DNA from: Ficedula albicollis | Taxonomy: Eukaryota; Chordata; Aves; Passeriformes; Muscicapidae | Reading direction: 5' to 3' | DNA: 64,000 bases | Assembly: GCF_000247815.1 (NCBI RefSeq) | Contig: NC_021681.1 | Location: forward strand, 7,230,862-7,294,861 | Part shown: positions 25,729 to 40,795 of the stretch, piece by piece | How the letters are laid out: the number at the start of each line of letters is the position of its first letter | Position numbering within the stretch: position 1 is the first letter of the stretch | Notes under the pieces: generated by a model | The model's database searches: none | Told to the model about the DNA's origin: nothing | What the model saw: the letters and a program-made list of their open reading frames with translations, nothing else | Translations under genes and position numbers: made by a program

Positions 25729-26701
25729 CAGAGGCAGCCAAAAAAGAGCCATCAAGTTTTAATCAGTTACTGCCAGCCAACTACTGGCAGTTCTTAGCCC
25801 AAAGTCATGGCAACTTGTGAGCACTGATCTCTCATAACCACGACTGCTACCAAAAAATGTAACTTGCACTTTCTAGCTCTACTTTATGCATTTTTCCATG
25901 CTGCCACCAAGGCCACTGGAGCACACTTAAATCTATTCTGGGCAAGGACTTTTCCCTGATAGGCTGTGAATGCTACTGAGTATACTGCCAGCTTTTCAAG
26001 CACAAAAAACCAAACCAAAACTGACTTTTAACTTTATCACCATCCAATCTAAATGGCTGTGGGCTGTACAAGCAGCTGAGGAAAAGGCATTTCCTGACAT
26101 CATTGCAAACTTCATCTGAAAGCAGGATTCAGACAGCATCCACCATTTCAGATACTTTAACTCTTAAGGGTGCACAGGTCAAGTACACTACAATGCTGGC
26201 TTCAGGCAACAGCAGCTTGGACGCTGTCACAAAACAACAGACATCTGTTGCTCTTTGGGAAAGTAAGTTATCAGCCATGCTGCATTCAGCCCTTCTGGAA
26301 CAGCATTCTCCAGTACTTCAGCAGTACACAGCCTAGCACCAGTGGTAGTGATGCACACACACCTTTTCAAGGCGAAAGGCAAACTACCAACCCCCACAAA
26401 CAACCTGTGTCTGAGTTGACTGAAGTTAAAGAAGTAAGAAGATACAAACTGCTCTTCCAGGAAGCACGTACATGATGCATTAACATCTTACACTGCAGCA
26501 CAACCTACGCCAGCTACCAGAGTATGTTGGAATGACAGCCTGAAGTCATCCCCAAAGGCTGTGTGCACTGCAGAGAGGGACACAGATTCACCAATGTGCA
26601 CACGGCCCCATTAAAAATACAGTGAGCGAGGCAGCTATCTGGTCTGGCAAGTTTTAATCCACAGCACTTGCTGATTTTCAGTCAGTACAACACCAACTTC
26701 C

Positions 26702-26828
26702 GGAATTAGAAGCAAATATTTATCCATTTGTAGAAACTTTACAGAGAGTTTTGATTTCAAAAACTGGTGGAATTAGAAGCAAATATTTATCCATACTTTA
26801 CAGAGAGTTTTGATTTCAAAAACTGGTT
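26702..26828. repeat. Tandem duplication, period 67
   Basis: ggaattagaagcaaatattt starts at 26702 and 26769 and both copies end aaaactggt. The second copy has lost about eight bases (tgtagaa region). Confidence 0.9.
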
Positions 26829-27918
26829 AACTGTTCAGGGGGCAGGTTTAACCAATGCCTTCATCACAGAAAATGGATCTATTCTGGCTTAATAAATACT
26901 TAAAATTTCCAGGACAACATATGTGACCTGCATCTCCACTACCCTTAAGGTGCATACCACATTGACATAGCTCAGATGGACTGCACCAGTCCATCCAGAG
27001 CTGTGTCAGCATGGAGCCTTTCATGTCTGGAGCTACAAGCCCAGCTTTGCTTTCTGGATGGTGCCAGGAAGGCGGGCACCCAGCAGCACCAGCCTCCACT
27101 CCTCTCTACCATCAATCTCACCTCAGTCTTCAGAGAGGATTTATGAAGTCCAGAAACATTTACATCCATCCTCTCTCCTGGGAAACCTGCTGAGAAGAAA
27201 ATACATCTAGATTTCCTTTACATGGATATTCTATTAAGAACAGTACATTTATCCTCACTAAGCGAGGCAGGAAATAGATGTGAGTATCAAGGCCACTCTG
27301 CATTACCGTCACTCAACCTGGGATTTACCAGCCTGGGATTCACCACTGCGAGAGCCTCAAGTTCACACTGAAGTGAAGTTGCCACATCACAAAAAGAATT
27401 GAGCAGGTGATGTCAGTGCAGCAGTAAGTGAGCAGCCAAGCACACTGAAGAGAGCAGACAGCTAAAACACAGCATGGCTTACAGAATTTGAATAAGGCAT
27501 CCCTCTTTCTACCTTCCTCTTGCTGGCCATGAAGAATTCCTGGGATCTTGCTAATCACTTTAGCCAAGAATTTTTAACAACAATATCTCAGAAAATCATG
27601 TAATGCTTTCTTCCTCAGTTGCTGTCACTATGTCTCAAATGTGTAAGCAAATCAACTCCTCATAGGAAAACTCTCCAGTTGTCTCAATTAAAAGAAGCTA
27701 ATGCAAAGTAACCATCACATGGAGTCCTGTGACATGTCACAGAGTGCCACTGTGAAAACCAATTTCCTTCTCCATAAAAAGAGGTCACTGTCCTATAAAC
27801 AGAAGAGGGGAAAACAGAGATTGTGAAGGAAAACAAGACAAAAATAGCCGCCTTGTATTTTCTTGGTACATGGAAAACCCATTACAACAGTTTGCACAGC
27901 CACAAGGAAGCCTGAGAA

Positions 27919-28053
27919 GTTAATGACTTGTGTGTGGAGTCATAGGAGAGATAGCCCATCATTCAGAAACTTCTGTGCTGCACAGTTAATGACTTGTTGT
28001 GTGTGGTGTCATAGGAGAGACAGCCCATCATTCAGAAACTTCTGTGCTGCACA
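27919..28053. repeat. Tandem duplication, period 66
   Basis: gttaatgacttg starts at 27919 and 27985 and both copies end cttctgtgctgcaca. A three-base ttg insertion distinguishes the second copy. Confidence 0.9.
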
Positions 28054-28167
28054 AACGTGAATCATAAAGATGACCGTAATTTGGTCAAACCAAAAATCAG
28101 AAGTTTTGGTTCTTTCAAGAAACAAGATATCCAATTAGTACTTCTCATAGGAGGTTTATGCTTCTCT

Positions 28168-28275
28168 TAAAAAAACCCCACCATGAACAACCTCTCCAAA
28201 AAAAACCCCACCAATCAAAAAAACCCGAACTAAACCCCCAAAAACAACAACAACAAAAAATCCCCCCAAAAAAAG
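28168..28275. repeat. A/C-rich low-complexity tract
   Basis: Repeated aaaacccc-type units with few other bases; the longest of six such tracts in the window. Confidence 0.75.
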
Positions 28276-29818
28276 CAGAAGTCTCACAACTCTGAAAAGT
28301 TCCTTGAAAAAGGTGGCACTGCTTTCCTAGTCCCGAGCCCCAGTGCCTGTTGAGCAGGAAGCCCAGTGCTACAAGAGCTGGCTGCAGTGACATTTACAAA
28401 GACAAACAGGCCGATGGGATGGGAGTAAACACAGGGTTCTCAGAGCCCAGCAGCAGCAGTGAGTACTGCCAGAACAACACCCACATGAGGGCCTCAGGAA
28501 GGCACGGAGCTGGGAAGTTCTCTCATCCTGGTGATGCAGGGAAGTACCGAGTCTCCCTTCAGCCCTGGCAGGGTCACCAAAGCACAGGACGGTCATCCAA
28601 GGACATCCCGAGTCAGCAGCAAGACACCGGGGCACATTAGCTACCAAGGAAACCAGACTTACATGACTAAGGCCAGCCATAAAACTTCCCCTTGTTGTTT
28701 GGAGAATGTACAGTATCTGGCATTTCTCTGTCAGCAGCACCAAATAATCTAACAGCAATTTGATATTCATGTCCCCGACGGGCTGCTTTAGTTACAGAAA
28801 CAACATTAAAAATGTAGCATCCTTCGAGATACACTGCACAAGTCAGGCCAGTTTCAGCCACAAGCATCAACTCTCCGGGACTGTTTTTTTCCTCCCGATA
28901 AGCTCTTTTGCAGAGTGGAGATATCTTATCAGGGATTGCTCCTGTCACCGGAAGGCAAACAGAGCACTGTGAAAATACCAGGTATGACTTAAGCACCGAA
29001 GGGCTGTAGCCAGCATCACGCCAGCAGCTGAAGTGGTAGCTGGCCATCTCTCTATATAGGACACTTCCCACCCTGCAGCAGTCTACACTCCAAGTCCTAG
29101 GCACAAAGAAATAAAAGTGACTTGCTGCCCGCACGGATGCTGCCACATCAACGCCGGAGCCCCCCACAGGAACGAACGGGGCTGCGAGGGCAGCGTTCAG
29201 CTGCCCTGCCCTTGGTCCCTCGGCAGAACAGCTTCCCAACAGCCACAGCAAACCCACTGCCTGGCTCCGACTTCTTACAAGTAATGTGAGGGCAAATTCA
29301 GTCAATACCTTTCTTTGTTGAAACTCAAGTCTCGCATACAAATTCAGGTTTGTCTTGACGAAGGTTCAGCTTCCTTTTTACGCTTACGGAGAACAGAGTT
29401 TAGTACTTCAGATTCATCTAAACACCTGAACTGAAGTCTGGCTTTTACTGCTCAAAAAAGCACCAAGTAACCACTGTAAAACATTAGCTTGTGGCAATCA
29501 TTAGTCAAGAGGATTTACGTCCGGCAGCGCAAAGTCAGATACATTCAGTTTATGAGAAACGCAGACCTCTAGTTATCCAACATCTAGAAAAAATCCTCTT
29601 ACATAGCTCAGGAAAGTAGTTTCTATTGTAAATCTCTTCATTATAAAGCAGAAAACGGTTCGCAAGTGTATTTCTTCGAACGCCAGCTTGAAACCCAGCA
29701 CTACTAAAAAAACCCCAAACAAACAAGAACTCCCCCCCAAAAAAAACCCCGCGTCTTGCACTGTGCAACAAAACATCGAATTCCCACGAATTGAAGGATT
29801 CGCCCATCGCAAACTTAC

Positions 29819-31000
<1,182 letters not shown>

Positions 31001-31271
31001 TCTGGGCTCTGTTAGCCAGATACATGCGGGTGGAACTCTAATTATACTTCTGGCAGCCAAAAAACAACCCCACGCTCTCAGGTGAGCTTCACGTCTTCTA
31101 GAATGCTACAGGCAAGGCAAGTCCTGTCAAACCAGTGCAAGTTACACAAAACAGTCATAAGGCAAGTGCTTCGACCACTACTCATTAATGTCAGTAAATG
31201 ACAACGTGAAAAGCAGTGGTTTCTAACCTTAATAAGCTCGGCCCTAAATCGCCCTCCCTCCCCTCTGCCCC

Positions 31272-31464
31272 CTAGGAACACCAAGCATAGGCTGACACAT
31301 GTACTCTCTCTCATGCACGCAGTGCTTGGGTCCAACACAAGAAATGCTACATACTACTGCTCAGCTAGGAACACCAAGCATAGGCTGACACATGTATTCT
31401 CTCTCATGCACGCAGTGCTTGGGTCCACACTCAACACAAGAAATGCTACATACTACTGCTCAGC
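31272..31464. repeat. Tandem duplication, period 93
   Basis: ctaggaacaccaagcatagg starts at 31272 and 31365 and both copies end ctactgctcagct. The second copy has a few extra bases (cactc) before aacacaag. Confidence 0.92.
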
Positions 31465-33016
31465 TGTGCACTTCTCAGCCCAAAACTAAATTATCTTCTC
31501 TTAGAGACCTTAGACCAGAAAGGTGACATAAAATAACTGTCTCTTCTAGGACAAGAAAGTAAAAATTGAGAAAGGTGAAGAAAACCTTACTGATTAGTAA
31601 GTATTTTTCCTCAAATTCTGCTTTTCTACCTATGCTTTATACTTGTGGCGATGGACAGGGCAAAATTTTTCCCCCTTCCGCTTTCATGCTGATACTTATT
31701 TCTACAGTATTTTTTTTTCTTTTACTAAAATGTTCAGACAGGCTTTTAGGAAAGAACTGAACCAGACAAGAGAAATATCCATGCTCAGACCATTAAAAAA
31801 AATGTAAAGGAAATTCTGCAAATTCTTTGAGAGTCTTCAGTCAATAAATCCTCCATATGAGCTGCTGTAAAACTGGCTGTGTTTCACACATGCCATGTGG
31901 GCAGAAAAAGTATCAGATAATGGCAGTACCCCTTCTGTGGGGACCTAGTGGTGCCTCCAGACACTCCCAAACCCAAACAAAATATTTTAAATAGAGTATA
32001 TAACTTCAGTTGCTCTCCAGGCCCTGCATACACATCGTCCCCAGAGCCTTTGGGATGTACAGTAGATAGAAAACACAGATGAATGGGAGTTTTCTGTCTG
32101 CTTCACAGTTCTTTATGCCTAGGAAAGGCTTTCTGCCACTTCCCAATTCCTCAGGCAGTCTTTGTCTGGTTTCTATATACATGCATGGAAGTCTTGATGT
32201 GAGCAGTCATCTGTGTTCTTACCAGCAGACAAGTTACTGAATGTAAATCCTCTTCTTGGATGTGACCACCAGCTAATGTCTGTTCTGTGGCACTCATTGG
32301 GAAGAGGAGCCCTAGAAGAGCCATGTCTGAACAGTCAGTGGGACAAGTCTGTGCCTTGGAGGATGCTTTGCTTTTCTCAGTTTTTAACAGCCTTATTTCT
32401 GTTGCGCCCTTTCCCAAAACAGCAGCGTCTCCTAACACTTCTTCTGGCAGCCAGCAGTGTGTTTTCCAGTGTAAGATGGGATGTGGTCCTTCATGCCTCT
32501 GCCACGTTTGATGCAAAAAGTGAACTTTGAAAGACTTTCTACATGGTTTGTAATACTAATTCTACAAAAGGAGATTAAAGAAATCACATTAGAAGTTAAG
32601 CTTTGTATCTTTTCAGCCAGCTTTAGACACATAGGTCTGAAAAGTGCACAATGCAGAGATCAATCAGGCAGCACAGAGTTTTGGGAACACGCTTCATGTG
32701 CAAATGTGAAAACACTTGAGGCTGTAGAAAGTGTCATCTTGATTAATGAGGGCTACAGCATGCTATTTGTATATAGATGAGAATGTAAAAGAATAGGAAA
32801 CAATCACCTGTTAAAATATTAACGTGATTTTAAGACACACTTGAGCGTGGTACAGATACAGCTCATTCTTTTGAGCTGATCCCATAAAACACCTGGGGAG
32901 GGGAGGAAGAGGCACGTTTGTGTAACATTACAAACCGTTCAAGGTAAACTCTGTGACACAAAGTCAACAAAATGAACCATTTGGTACAGTTCCTGGAGCT
33001 GTGCATCACAAGGGCA

Positions 33017-33165
33017 GTACCCAGGCTGCGTCACAAGCACTGTGCATTACTCACATTTCCCAAAATCTTCCACTACTTTGAAATTACCTCGGTACCCAGG
33101 CTGTGTCACAAGCACTGTGCATTACTCACATTCCCCAAAATCTTCCACTACTTTGAAATTACCTC
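33017..33165. repeat. Tandem duplication, period 75
   Basis: gtacccaggctg starts at 33017 and 33092 and both copies end tttgaaattacctc. There are about two substitutions. Confidence 0.92.
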
Positions 33166-34590
33166 ACAAAATAAAAATCATAGTCAGAAAAGAAATCTTG
33201 AGAATCGTACACATTATGCTTGACTGAGAAACACCATGGTTAGGTGGTGAGGGCCAGGTGAGAAATCTTCTGCCTCTCAAGTTGCTTGGAATTGCTGGGC
33301 AGAGAGTTGAGTTCTTCACTATTGCCCATGAAGCATTAAGTGCAGTTAGGAAAAAGTGAGGAAAAATAAAGTCGATTTAGGATCAAGAGGATTTAATCTG
33401 CTTTCTACTTGTGTCTCACATAAAGACTCATCATTTGAAGTTGCATCTTGGCATCTGATAGCAAACAGGCCAAAAAAATGTAATTGTCCAAATTTGTTCT
33501 TCTCCTACACGCTCACCTTTCAAGCTAAGTTCCACATTATTGCATGGTAAACCTTCCTACACCCTCAACTCCACTCAGAAACAATTAGGAAATATTTCCT
33601 ACACACACTCACAGAAGTACTGAACCCTGATCCTGTGATCCACCTAAATAACTCCTCAGATCACTAATATTTTACCCACCTGGTTTCTGGGCACTCCTAT
33701 ACTTGGAGTGGCTACATCTGCTCTGGTTTTCAGTAGCAGGCTGATCTGCTCTGCTGACATTCCAGGCTGCCCTGCAGCTGCCCAGCTTTCCAGACAGAGC
33801 TGGCTCCCAGCACAGGCAGAAGGAATTGTAAGAAAAGGCCTTTTAGGCACTGCTACATCTTGTGTAGCTACATCCCTGGAATTCTTCCTCCTTCCAGATT
33901 GGAGTTTTGGGTGAACTCCAGATAAAGGTAAGAGGGGAAATTGAGTGAGGCCACAGAGAAAAGGTTATAAGTTGATGGACAGTGTGGACAAAGCCCACCT
34001 AGAAATCCGTAAGACAAAACAAATACAGATCTGAAATTTATGGATTGTAAAGAACTGTGTTTCATTGCTCCATAGTTTTCATTTATGGTGCTCAGGTAAT
34101 GCATATTATTTCTAACAGCCCTCTTAAGTAGAGCAATACTACAGTCATCATTCCTACAGAGGAACCAAAGTTGAAATTATGAAAATCTGTATTTCCACAC
34201 ATTTTAGATACTGACATGTGAAGATGTGACTTTAACTATAGTAGTTTAAAGTCCACAAAATTCCCACACAAGATGTTTAAACTTTAAGAGTATTCCAGTC
34301 CTAAAGCTCTGCTTCCATGAGCACTGGACATTCATATGAAAGTATCCAGAGAAGAAAAGAAGCCTCTGCCTTGCTCCAGCCATTCAAAACACTGTCTGGA
34401 GAGCAGAGCTTCTCTGTGTGAATGCTTCCATTCTGACCTGGCCATATCCTGGAAGCCATGAAATCAAGACTTTACCACTGGTCCTTGGAGCCTAGCAAAA
34501 CCATCACCCAAGAAGCCAGGATACTGTATCCCTTAATGAACTGGCAAATTGCTGCTGAAACTGAGATCTGCTTCCCTAGGCCATTGGGCA

Positions 34591-34708
34591 GAAGTTAGAA
34601 TTTACCTTCTCAGAATTCATCCCCCTACAAGCAAAAGGCAAAACCCCTAGAAGTTAGAATTTACCTTCTTAGAGTTCATCCCCCTACAAGCAAAAGGCAA
34701 AACCCCAC
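34591..34708. repeat. Tandem duplication, period 59
   Basis: gaagttagaatttaccttct starts at 34591 and 34650 and both copies end aaggcaaaacccc. There are about two substitutions. Confidence 0.92.
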
Positions 34709-36953
34709 AGAGATTAGGAAATCAGCACTTGCGTAAATGTTTCCTTAGTTCAAAAATTCTTAACTGAGGATAAAGATCCTGCACACCACATTTGACAAAT
34801 AAGGATGGCATTCAGAACTGCTTAACAATTCAAAAGTAGAGTATTTTAAAATGTCACAAGCCCATCCATTCAAAAGCAGAGCTACCTGCACTCTCAGATG
34901 TGTTTCCAAAGCTTACAATGTACTTCATGACCTATAACACAGTCAAGTCCCTTTCCCAAATACAACAGATATAGGGGGAAAAAAATCAGACTATACATAC
35001 ATAATACTTCCAGGTAAGAAGAAAGCAGCTCAACTTCTCCTTCATTTTCCTTGTATGTTACCTCCATCAGAGCTCATGGTCTCGAGGACTATCTGAAGGA
35101 GCTGATTTCTCTATGGAGGTGGTATTCAAGTTTTTCTCTCAGGCAAAATTTCGTCAGACAAAGACAACCATAAGTTTCACCAACGCAGAGACAAGAGAGT
35201 ACAAGGTTTTAAGGGAAGGGTTTTCCCTTAAACCTTGGCCTGGACCAGCAGTAAACAGGGTAGGGACATCTCAGAGGATGCAACAGAGTCAGCTGATAAA
35301 CTATGGAAATCGTTATTACAGTACTGAAAGCAATCCAAAACTCATTCTACTTACTTACTTTGGGTTCTAAGGAGCAAATTCCAGTGGTTAAATTCAAACA
35401 CAGAAACCTCTGTCTGAGAATGGTCTCTGAAGTGGCAGTTCCTGTTTGGGAAGCCCAGAGAGCCTGTGCCTCCTGCTGGCTCCTCCAGCTGGCTGCTGCA
35501 GTCCAACTCATACAGGCATTTGCTTAAAACTTGCTTTGAAACTACGTCAGACCCTTTAAGTCATTCCAGTGCCACAAAGCCAATCAGAACTTGACTGGCA
35601 GCTAGTTCATATCCCAAACTCTGTGGTCTATGCTTTGAACTCTAATAATAACTGTAATCATATCTTGCACTAGTTTTAATTTCCATAGTATTACTGCATC
35701 ATGCTGCCTTCACATTGCAGCAATCACATGCAACTGTAGCAACATGGATGTCAAGAGAAAAAATAAACACAGATTTTTCACTTAGAAGGGGTGGATACAG
35801 AGTCTGGGACAATGGCTGATACAACACCTAAACCCAAGCAGTATAAAAGACTGCTAACACTGTATGTAATGTGGTTGTTTTGCTAAAGGACAGAACAGTG
35901 ACACTGACAAGTCTGGGGGGCAAGTGGATCCTCATTAGCTCACTTAAGTCTCTTTGATGCATCAATAGCATCTCACCTTGATTTAGTCTAAATCATGGCT
36001 GATCCAACCTCCCTGGCTATATTTGGTCCCTGTGCATTCATTCAGCTACTACACATGTGAAGGAAATTCACGTTACTGATACTTTTGATAATATTGCTTC
36101 TTGTCCATTGAACCAGTGAGAGAATAGTACTTTATGGCCTCCCATGGGACAGTTTTGACCCTATTGTTAGCAAGAAGTGGCTGCAATGGTCTTTCTCTCC
36201 TTTTTTCTTCTATTGCGAATACAACATCCCAAATTAATTCGTTGTGGAAAGCCACAAGGTGCATACTTTGGATCACTGGCAATTTGGGTGTGCAGAATCA
36301 TAGCACATTAGCTGTTCTTTCAAATCCTGTAATGAGCTCATGTGGGTAGGTCTGTCACCCAGATTTCCCCACAATGTATTTCTGGAAATGTAAGTAATAG
36401 TAATGTATTTCTTGTACATAGTAGCCAGAAACTTTTAAAGTGAAACAGACTCCTTTTGTTTCAAAACTGCTTTCCTAAACTGCTTAGTGCTTAACTTGCA
36501 TGAGATTTCAACATATAACTATCAGACAAATGAAGAGGTAGGTCCAAAAAACATCCTTTTTTTTTAATGCCACAGTTTATCCTGTTATTCTGCCTTGCTT
36601 CTGGAAGAAAAATCCTGCGTTTCCCAAAACTTAAAGAAGCTGTATCAAAAATTAATTTATTCAAAATCCTTCCTATAAAACTACACTCTGCTGTTACTCA
36701 GCACATTCCAGACATTCACCTTTGATTTAGAGGGTTTTTTTAATATACATGTATATATAATTTTCTGGAACCATTAGTACACCTAGGCCTTTTATTATTT
36801 CATAATCTTACTTTGTATGTTAAAAAGTCTGGTGATAATTACTACTTCTAAAAAGATTAAAAATCTATGTTTAGATGTTAGAAAAACATGTCCTAGCCCC
36901 CTGCCTTGGAGAGCTAAAAAAATTGTGCATTAACATATTTTTTCATCCTGTTA

Positions 36954-37018
36954 AAAAAACAATGAAACAAAAAACCAAACCAAACAAAAAAACAAACAAA
37001 CAAACAAAAAAAAAACTC
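36954..37018. repeat. (CAAA)n-like low-complexity tract
   Basis: Consecutive aaac units such as aacaaacaaacaaac, flanked by A runs. A microsatellite or degraded A tail. Confidence 0.75.
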
Positions 37019-38244
37019 TACAACTTTGTTTTCCAACCCTGGAATACTTACTCAAAGTTAACACTTAAGCCTGACTAATATCAGTGTGGACTCTATTTTT
37101 GCTCAGACTGACTACCAACATCTGAAACTCTCAGGATGTGTCACATTTTTCTGTTCTGTTATTTGAAGGGCAGAAGAGAGGGAAGAGAGCCTCAAAGGTT
37201 TTCAGTTATCGCCACTAGAAATTCCTGGGAATACTCTGGCAGTTGTAAAGTCTTATTGAAAACATTTTGTTTCAGTAAAAATAAACTGCTAAGCATTCCA
37301 GTTATCAAATATGGCCCTTGTGAATTCAGAACATAGAAAAAAAAGGCTGTACTAGTTGCTTAGCTGCAATAACCTAGAAAGCAGGATATGAGAGACACTC
37401 TATTAATTCTATGATATTTTCTGGGGTTTAATCTTCACCTTCTGCAGTGCTTGTTTCCTCAGCAAACCAAATAAGGAGTTTTAATTTATTCAGCTTCCCT
37501 CCCTCCCCAGTTCAAGATTTACAATGACACGTATCTGCAGCAATCTCCCCCAGGAGATCTTGTTTCTTCAACTTGAAGACATCCAATTCACATCAGAAGC
37601 AAAGTCAGTACTGTTTATTATCCATTAGACAATTGGAATATGATTCTTCTGCTGAAGGCTGTGACTGCAGGCAACCATCTGGGGTCTGAGCACACAAAAG
37701 GCTGTTGGGAAGGGTGTGTGCACAAAAGCTCCACGGGGATGGGGAAGTGTGTGCCATACAAAGACACCCGTTTGTCTCTGGGTTCGTGAGGGGCTTTTTT
37801 GAGGGTGTCATAAGCATCTGATCAGGGAGACAGCCCTCAGAGGGCAGAGTCAGCTTCAGCAAGGACAGATGGTGAACAAAGGTGCAAAGCACACAATGCG
37901 CGAGGCCAGGAGAGCACTTCCACTCCTCCCTGCAAGCCTGCTACAACTCCTGTGACATCCTGGGCTGTCAAGTGGAAAGTGTGGCCCTACAGGGCAGCAA
38001 GCCACTGTTAATATTGTCTCTGAAGTATTGCCAGCCCTACCTGGGACAATGCACAAGGCTTACCAAAGAGGTACCACCTCTGTGAAGGAAACCAACACGG
38101 GCTGCAGCCAGATACTGCTCTGCCTTATTGTTTATTGGGGAGAGACAGTTCACTGGCTGACTTCTGCAGGAGAAACTCAAGGTCTGAGCAGACAAAGAAA
38201 ACAATTGTATCATTTGGCACACTCAGCCATAATTCACTTATATG

Positions 38245-38354
38245 CCCATCTTTTATGATTGATTTTAAAACAGGATTCATAAAGTAACAAGCTGCCCTCC
38301 CATCTATTATGATTGATTGTAAAACAGGATTCATAAAGTAACAAGCTGCCCTCC
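38245..38354. repeat. Tandem duplication, period 54
   Basis: cccatc followed by ttatgattgatt occurs at 38245 and 38299, both running into aaagtaacaagctgccctcc. It directly abuts the 200-base duplication to its right. Confidence 0.9.
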
Positions 38355-38750
38355 AATAGAGCTTTTTCTTATGGTGGTTTATGTGCAGTTTACACAATGT
38401 CAGATATACTCTGGCATACATCCCACTGCTAACTAAAGTCTGAAAGAACAAGGGTACTTCTGGCCCATCTTGTGCTTCTCTAAAAACGGGGAAAAAAGGA
38501 AATAAAAAGAGGATAAAATGTTTTACGTCTTATTTAAACAAGGATATGGTCTCCAATAGAGCTTTTTCTTATGGTGGTTTATGTGCAGTTTACACAATGT
38601 CAGATATACTCTGGCATATATCCCACTGCTAACTAAAGTCTGAAAGAACAAGGGTACTTCTGGCCCATCTTGTGCTTCTCTAAAAACGGGGAAAAAAGGA
38701 AATAAAAAGAGGATAAAATGTTTTACGTCTTATTTAAACAAGGATATGGT
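38351..38750. repeat. Tandem duplication, period 200, nearly identical
   Basis: ctccaatagagctttttctt starts at 38351 and 38551. The 200-base copies appear to differ at a single position (catacatccc versus catatatccc). Confidence 0.95.
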
Positions 38751-39320
38751 GACTGAACAGGCAACAAAGCCCAAATATTTAAATAAAGAGCAGGATTGTC
38801 AGCAGGAAAACAAAAAAAAAAAATCAAAGAGATCATAGTTCAATACAAGAAAGCATGTCAGTCTTCTGATCAGACAATCCTTGACAATCCTTAACAAATT
38901 TGTAAAATACTTAAACTACTGCAGTTGTTGCTATCTAAGAGAGAAGTCCTTCCTTTTTCCATTTGTAATATTTTCTCCCTCAAAAAATAGAATGAAATTT
39001 AAAAAGGCAGAGCACTTGCATATTCGAGTATACAAACAACCTCCTAATTTAAAAAAAAAAAAATTACTGTGGTCTGTCTTTCTTCCTACTCTGAGAAAGA
39101 GAGAAAAAAAGGCATATTTAAAAGCCTTGAAAGACTTTTCTTGTTTTGTGAAACATTGCCCAGGCACAGACATGTTCAGCATCTTTGGAAAGGTTGTCAG
39201 TTGTTCACTTTAGACTCTGAAAATTGATCCATGAACAAATAGTGGCTCTTTGTGGATTAGCCCATCTGCCTGCCAGCTGGGGGAAAAGGTGGTATTGTAG
39301 TAACAGCTGCTCCCACAAGT

Positions 39321-39783
39321 TGTGCTGGTTTTGGCTGGGATAGAGTTAATTTTCTTCAGAGCAGCTTGTTCAGGGCTGTAGTTTGGATTTGTGCTGGGGG
39401 CACTGTAGAGAGTGCAGGGGTGGTTTTGTTACTGCTGAGCAGTGACTACACATTCAGGGCTTTTCTGCTTCTCACACCAACAGTGAGTGGGGTGGGGGAC
39501 ACAGCCAGGACAGCTGATCCCAGGGAAGTTGGGGGAAGAGGGAAGGAGGGAACATTCTGAGTGATGGTGGTGTTGTCCCAAGCCACCCTTCCACTGCTGG
39601 AGCCCTGCTGTCCTGGGGATGGCTGAGCACTTTACCCAGGGAAAGCGATGAATGCATCCCTTGTTCTGCTCTGCTTTACCTGTTGAACTGTCTTGATCTC
39701 AGCTCATGAATTTTGCCACTTTTACTCCTCTCGTTTTCTCCCCCCATCTGACAAGGGAGCGAGTGAGGGGCTGAGTCACGACA
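39321..39783 (+). mobile_element. Solo LTR of an avian endogenous retrovirus (ERVL-like)
   Basis: It starts tgtgctggttttggctggga and ends gagtcacgaca, matching a very common avian LTR remembered from songbird genomes, with internal landmarks gttactgctgagcagtg, cacagccaggacagctga, ggagccctgctgtcctgggg and a ctcttttctcccccatc-like 3' end. Flanks caagt (39316-39320) and ccagt (39784-39788) look like a 5-base target-site duplication with one mismatch, which fits ERVL-type integration. No gag, pol or env lies next to it, so it is a solo LTR. The family name is not certain. Confidence 0.87.
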
Positions 39784-40685
39784 CCAGTACAGCAGGACAT
39801 GAAGAACAAGGATGAGGAGCACATTGAGGAGAGCTTTTATTCAGGAAGCATGTGAATTTTGAATGAGATCGAGATGAGCCGATTTAGAAACGTGCCACTA
39901 CTGTATCAGCACAGAGAAAACACAATGCAACTTTAAAAAAATAAATCAAACAGAACTATGTTAATTTGTTTAGAGAAAGAAGAAAAAAACTATTCAGGAC
40001 TAATACAGAATCTCCCCTGTTATCTGCAATTTTGGTGTAAGAGCTGCTAAACCTTGAGACCCAGGATTTCTTTGGTATTTCTATCACAGCAGAGCTTCAA
40101 CCCTCAAAAAATGAAAATGAAGTGCATGTGCAGCTGGAGATATATTTGTTTTTTCACCTTTGGAGCTACATATTGTCATCAATCAAATGGTCCTGTTCAT
40201 ATCAATGTAGCTGAGTCAGGCAGAATTTCCACAATAACAATTTGGTTTTCTTAGGAGCTAATGCTACTGTATATTTTGTCTCCAAGTTGAGCCTGCTTTT
40301 CAAATTTTAGTCTGCATTTAGCTTGAGACCAACTCCATGCTACGAACACCATCCTACAAGGCAGTCAATAGCTTGAGTATCCTTAAATTCACTGGGTAAA
40401 AAGAACATCTAATGGAAACTGTGGAGAGCAGGACTGGAAAAATTAAGATTTTTCTGTGCTGGAAGTTAAACAAGGACTTCATAAACACTAATTTTTTCTT
40501 CCCTCCAGTTACTTGGACCAACACAATCTGCAACACAGCATTCCTACCTACAAGTTATTCACTTCTAATTAATTTCTTCCTAGATGCCATGATCCAAAGA
40601 TTTTCACAAGAGAAGTCTGTTGGGAAGGAGTGCTGTCACATACCTCACTTGCTAACACCAGGAAGTGTAGTCAGTACATTCAACA

Positions 40686-40795
40686 GGATATGCCAAGAGC
40701 TCCTCTCATTTGAAAGATTAACTGCTTTGTATCTAGAAACTGGATATGCCAAGAGCTCCTCTCATTTGAAAGATTAACTGCTTTGTATCTAAATT
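40686..40795. repeat. Tandem duplication, period 56
   Basis: ggatatgccaagagctcctc starts at 40686 and 40742, and the copies are identical through ctttgtatcta. Confidence 0.92.

Larger units (their letters stand above)
7354..29818 (-). other. SPSB4: Inferred SPSB4 intron 1 (about 22.5 kb), no exon recognised
   Basis: This is the span between the acceptor at 7354 and the candidate donor at 29818. It contains a CR1 composite (16121-16805) and small tandem duplications at 7946, 14993, 16068, 18696, 25617, 26702 and 27919. The long stretches 8084-14992, 16806-18695, 18820-25616 and 28054-28666 show no gene I can identify, only AT-rich DNA with scattered simple repeats. Two unusually long open frames (10276-11046 plus, 28667-29341 minus) are unrecognised and not called as genes. 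The intron assignment depends on the exon 1 inference. Confidence 0.55.
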
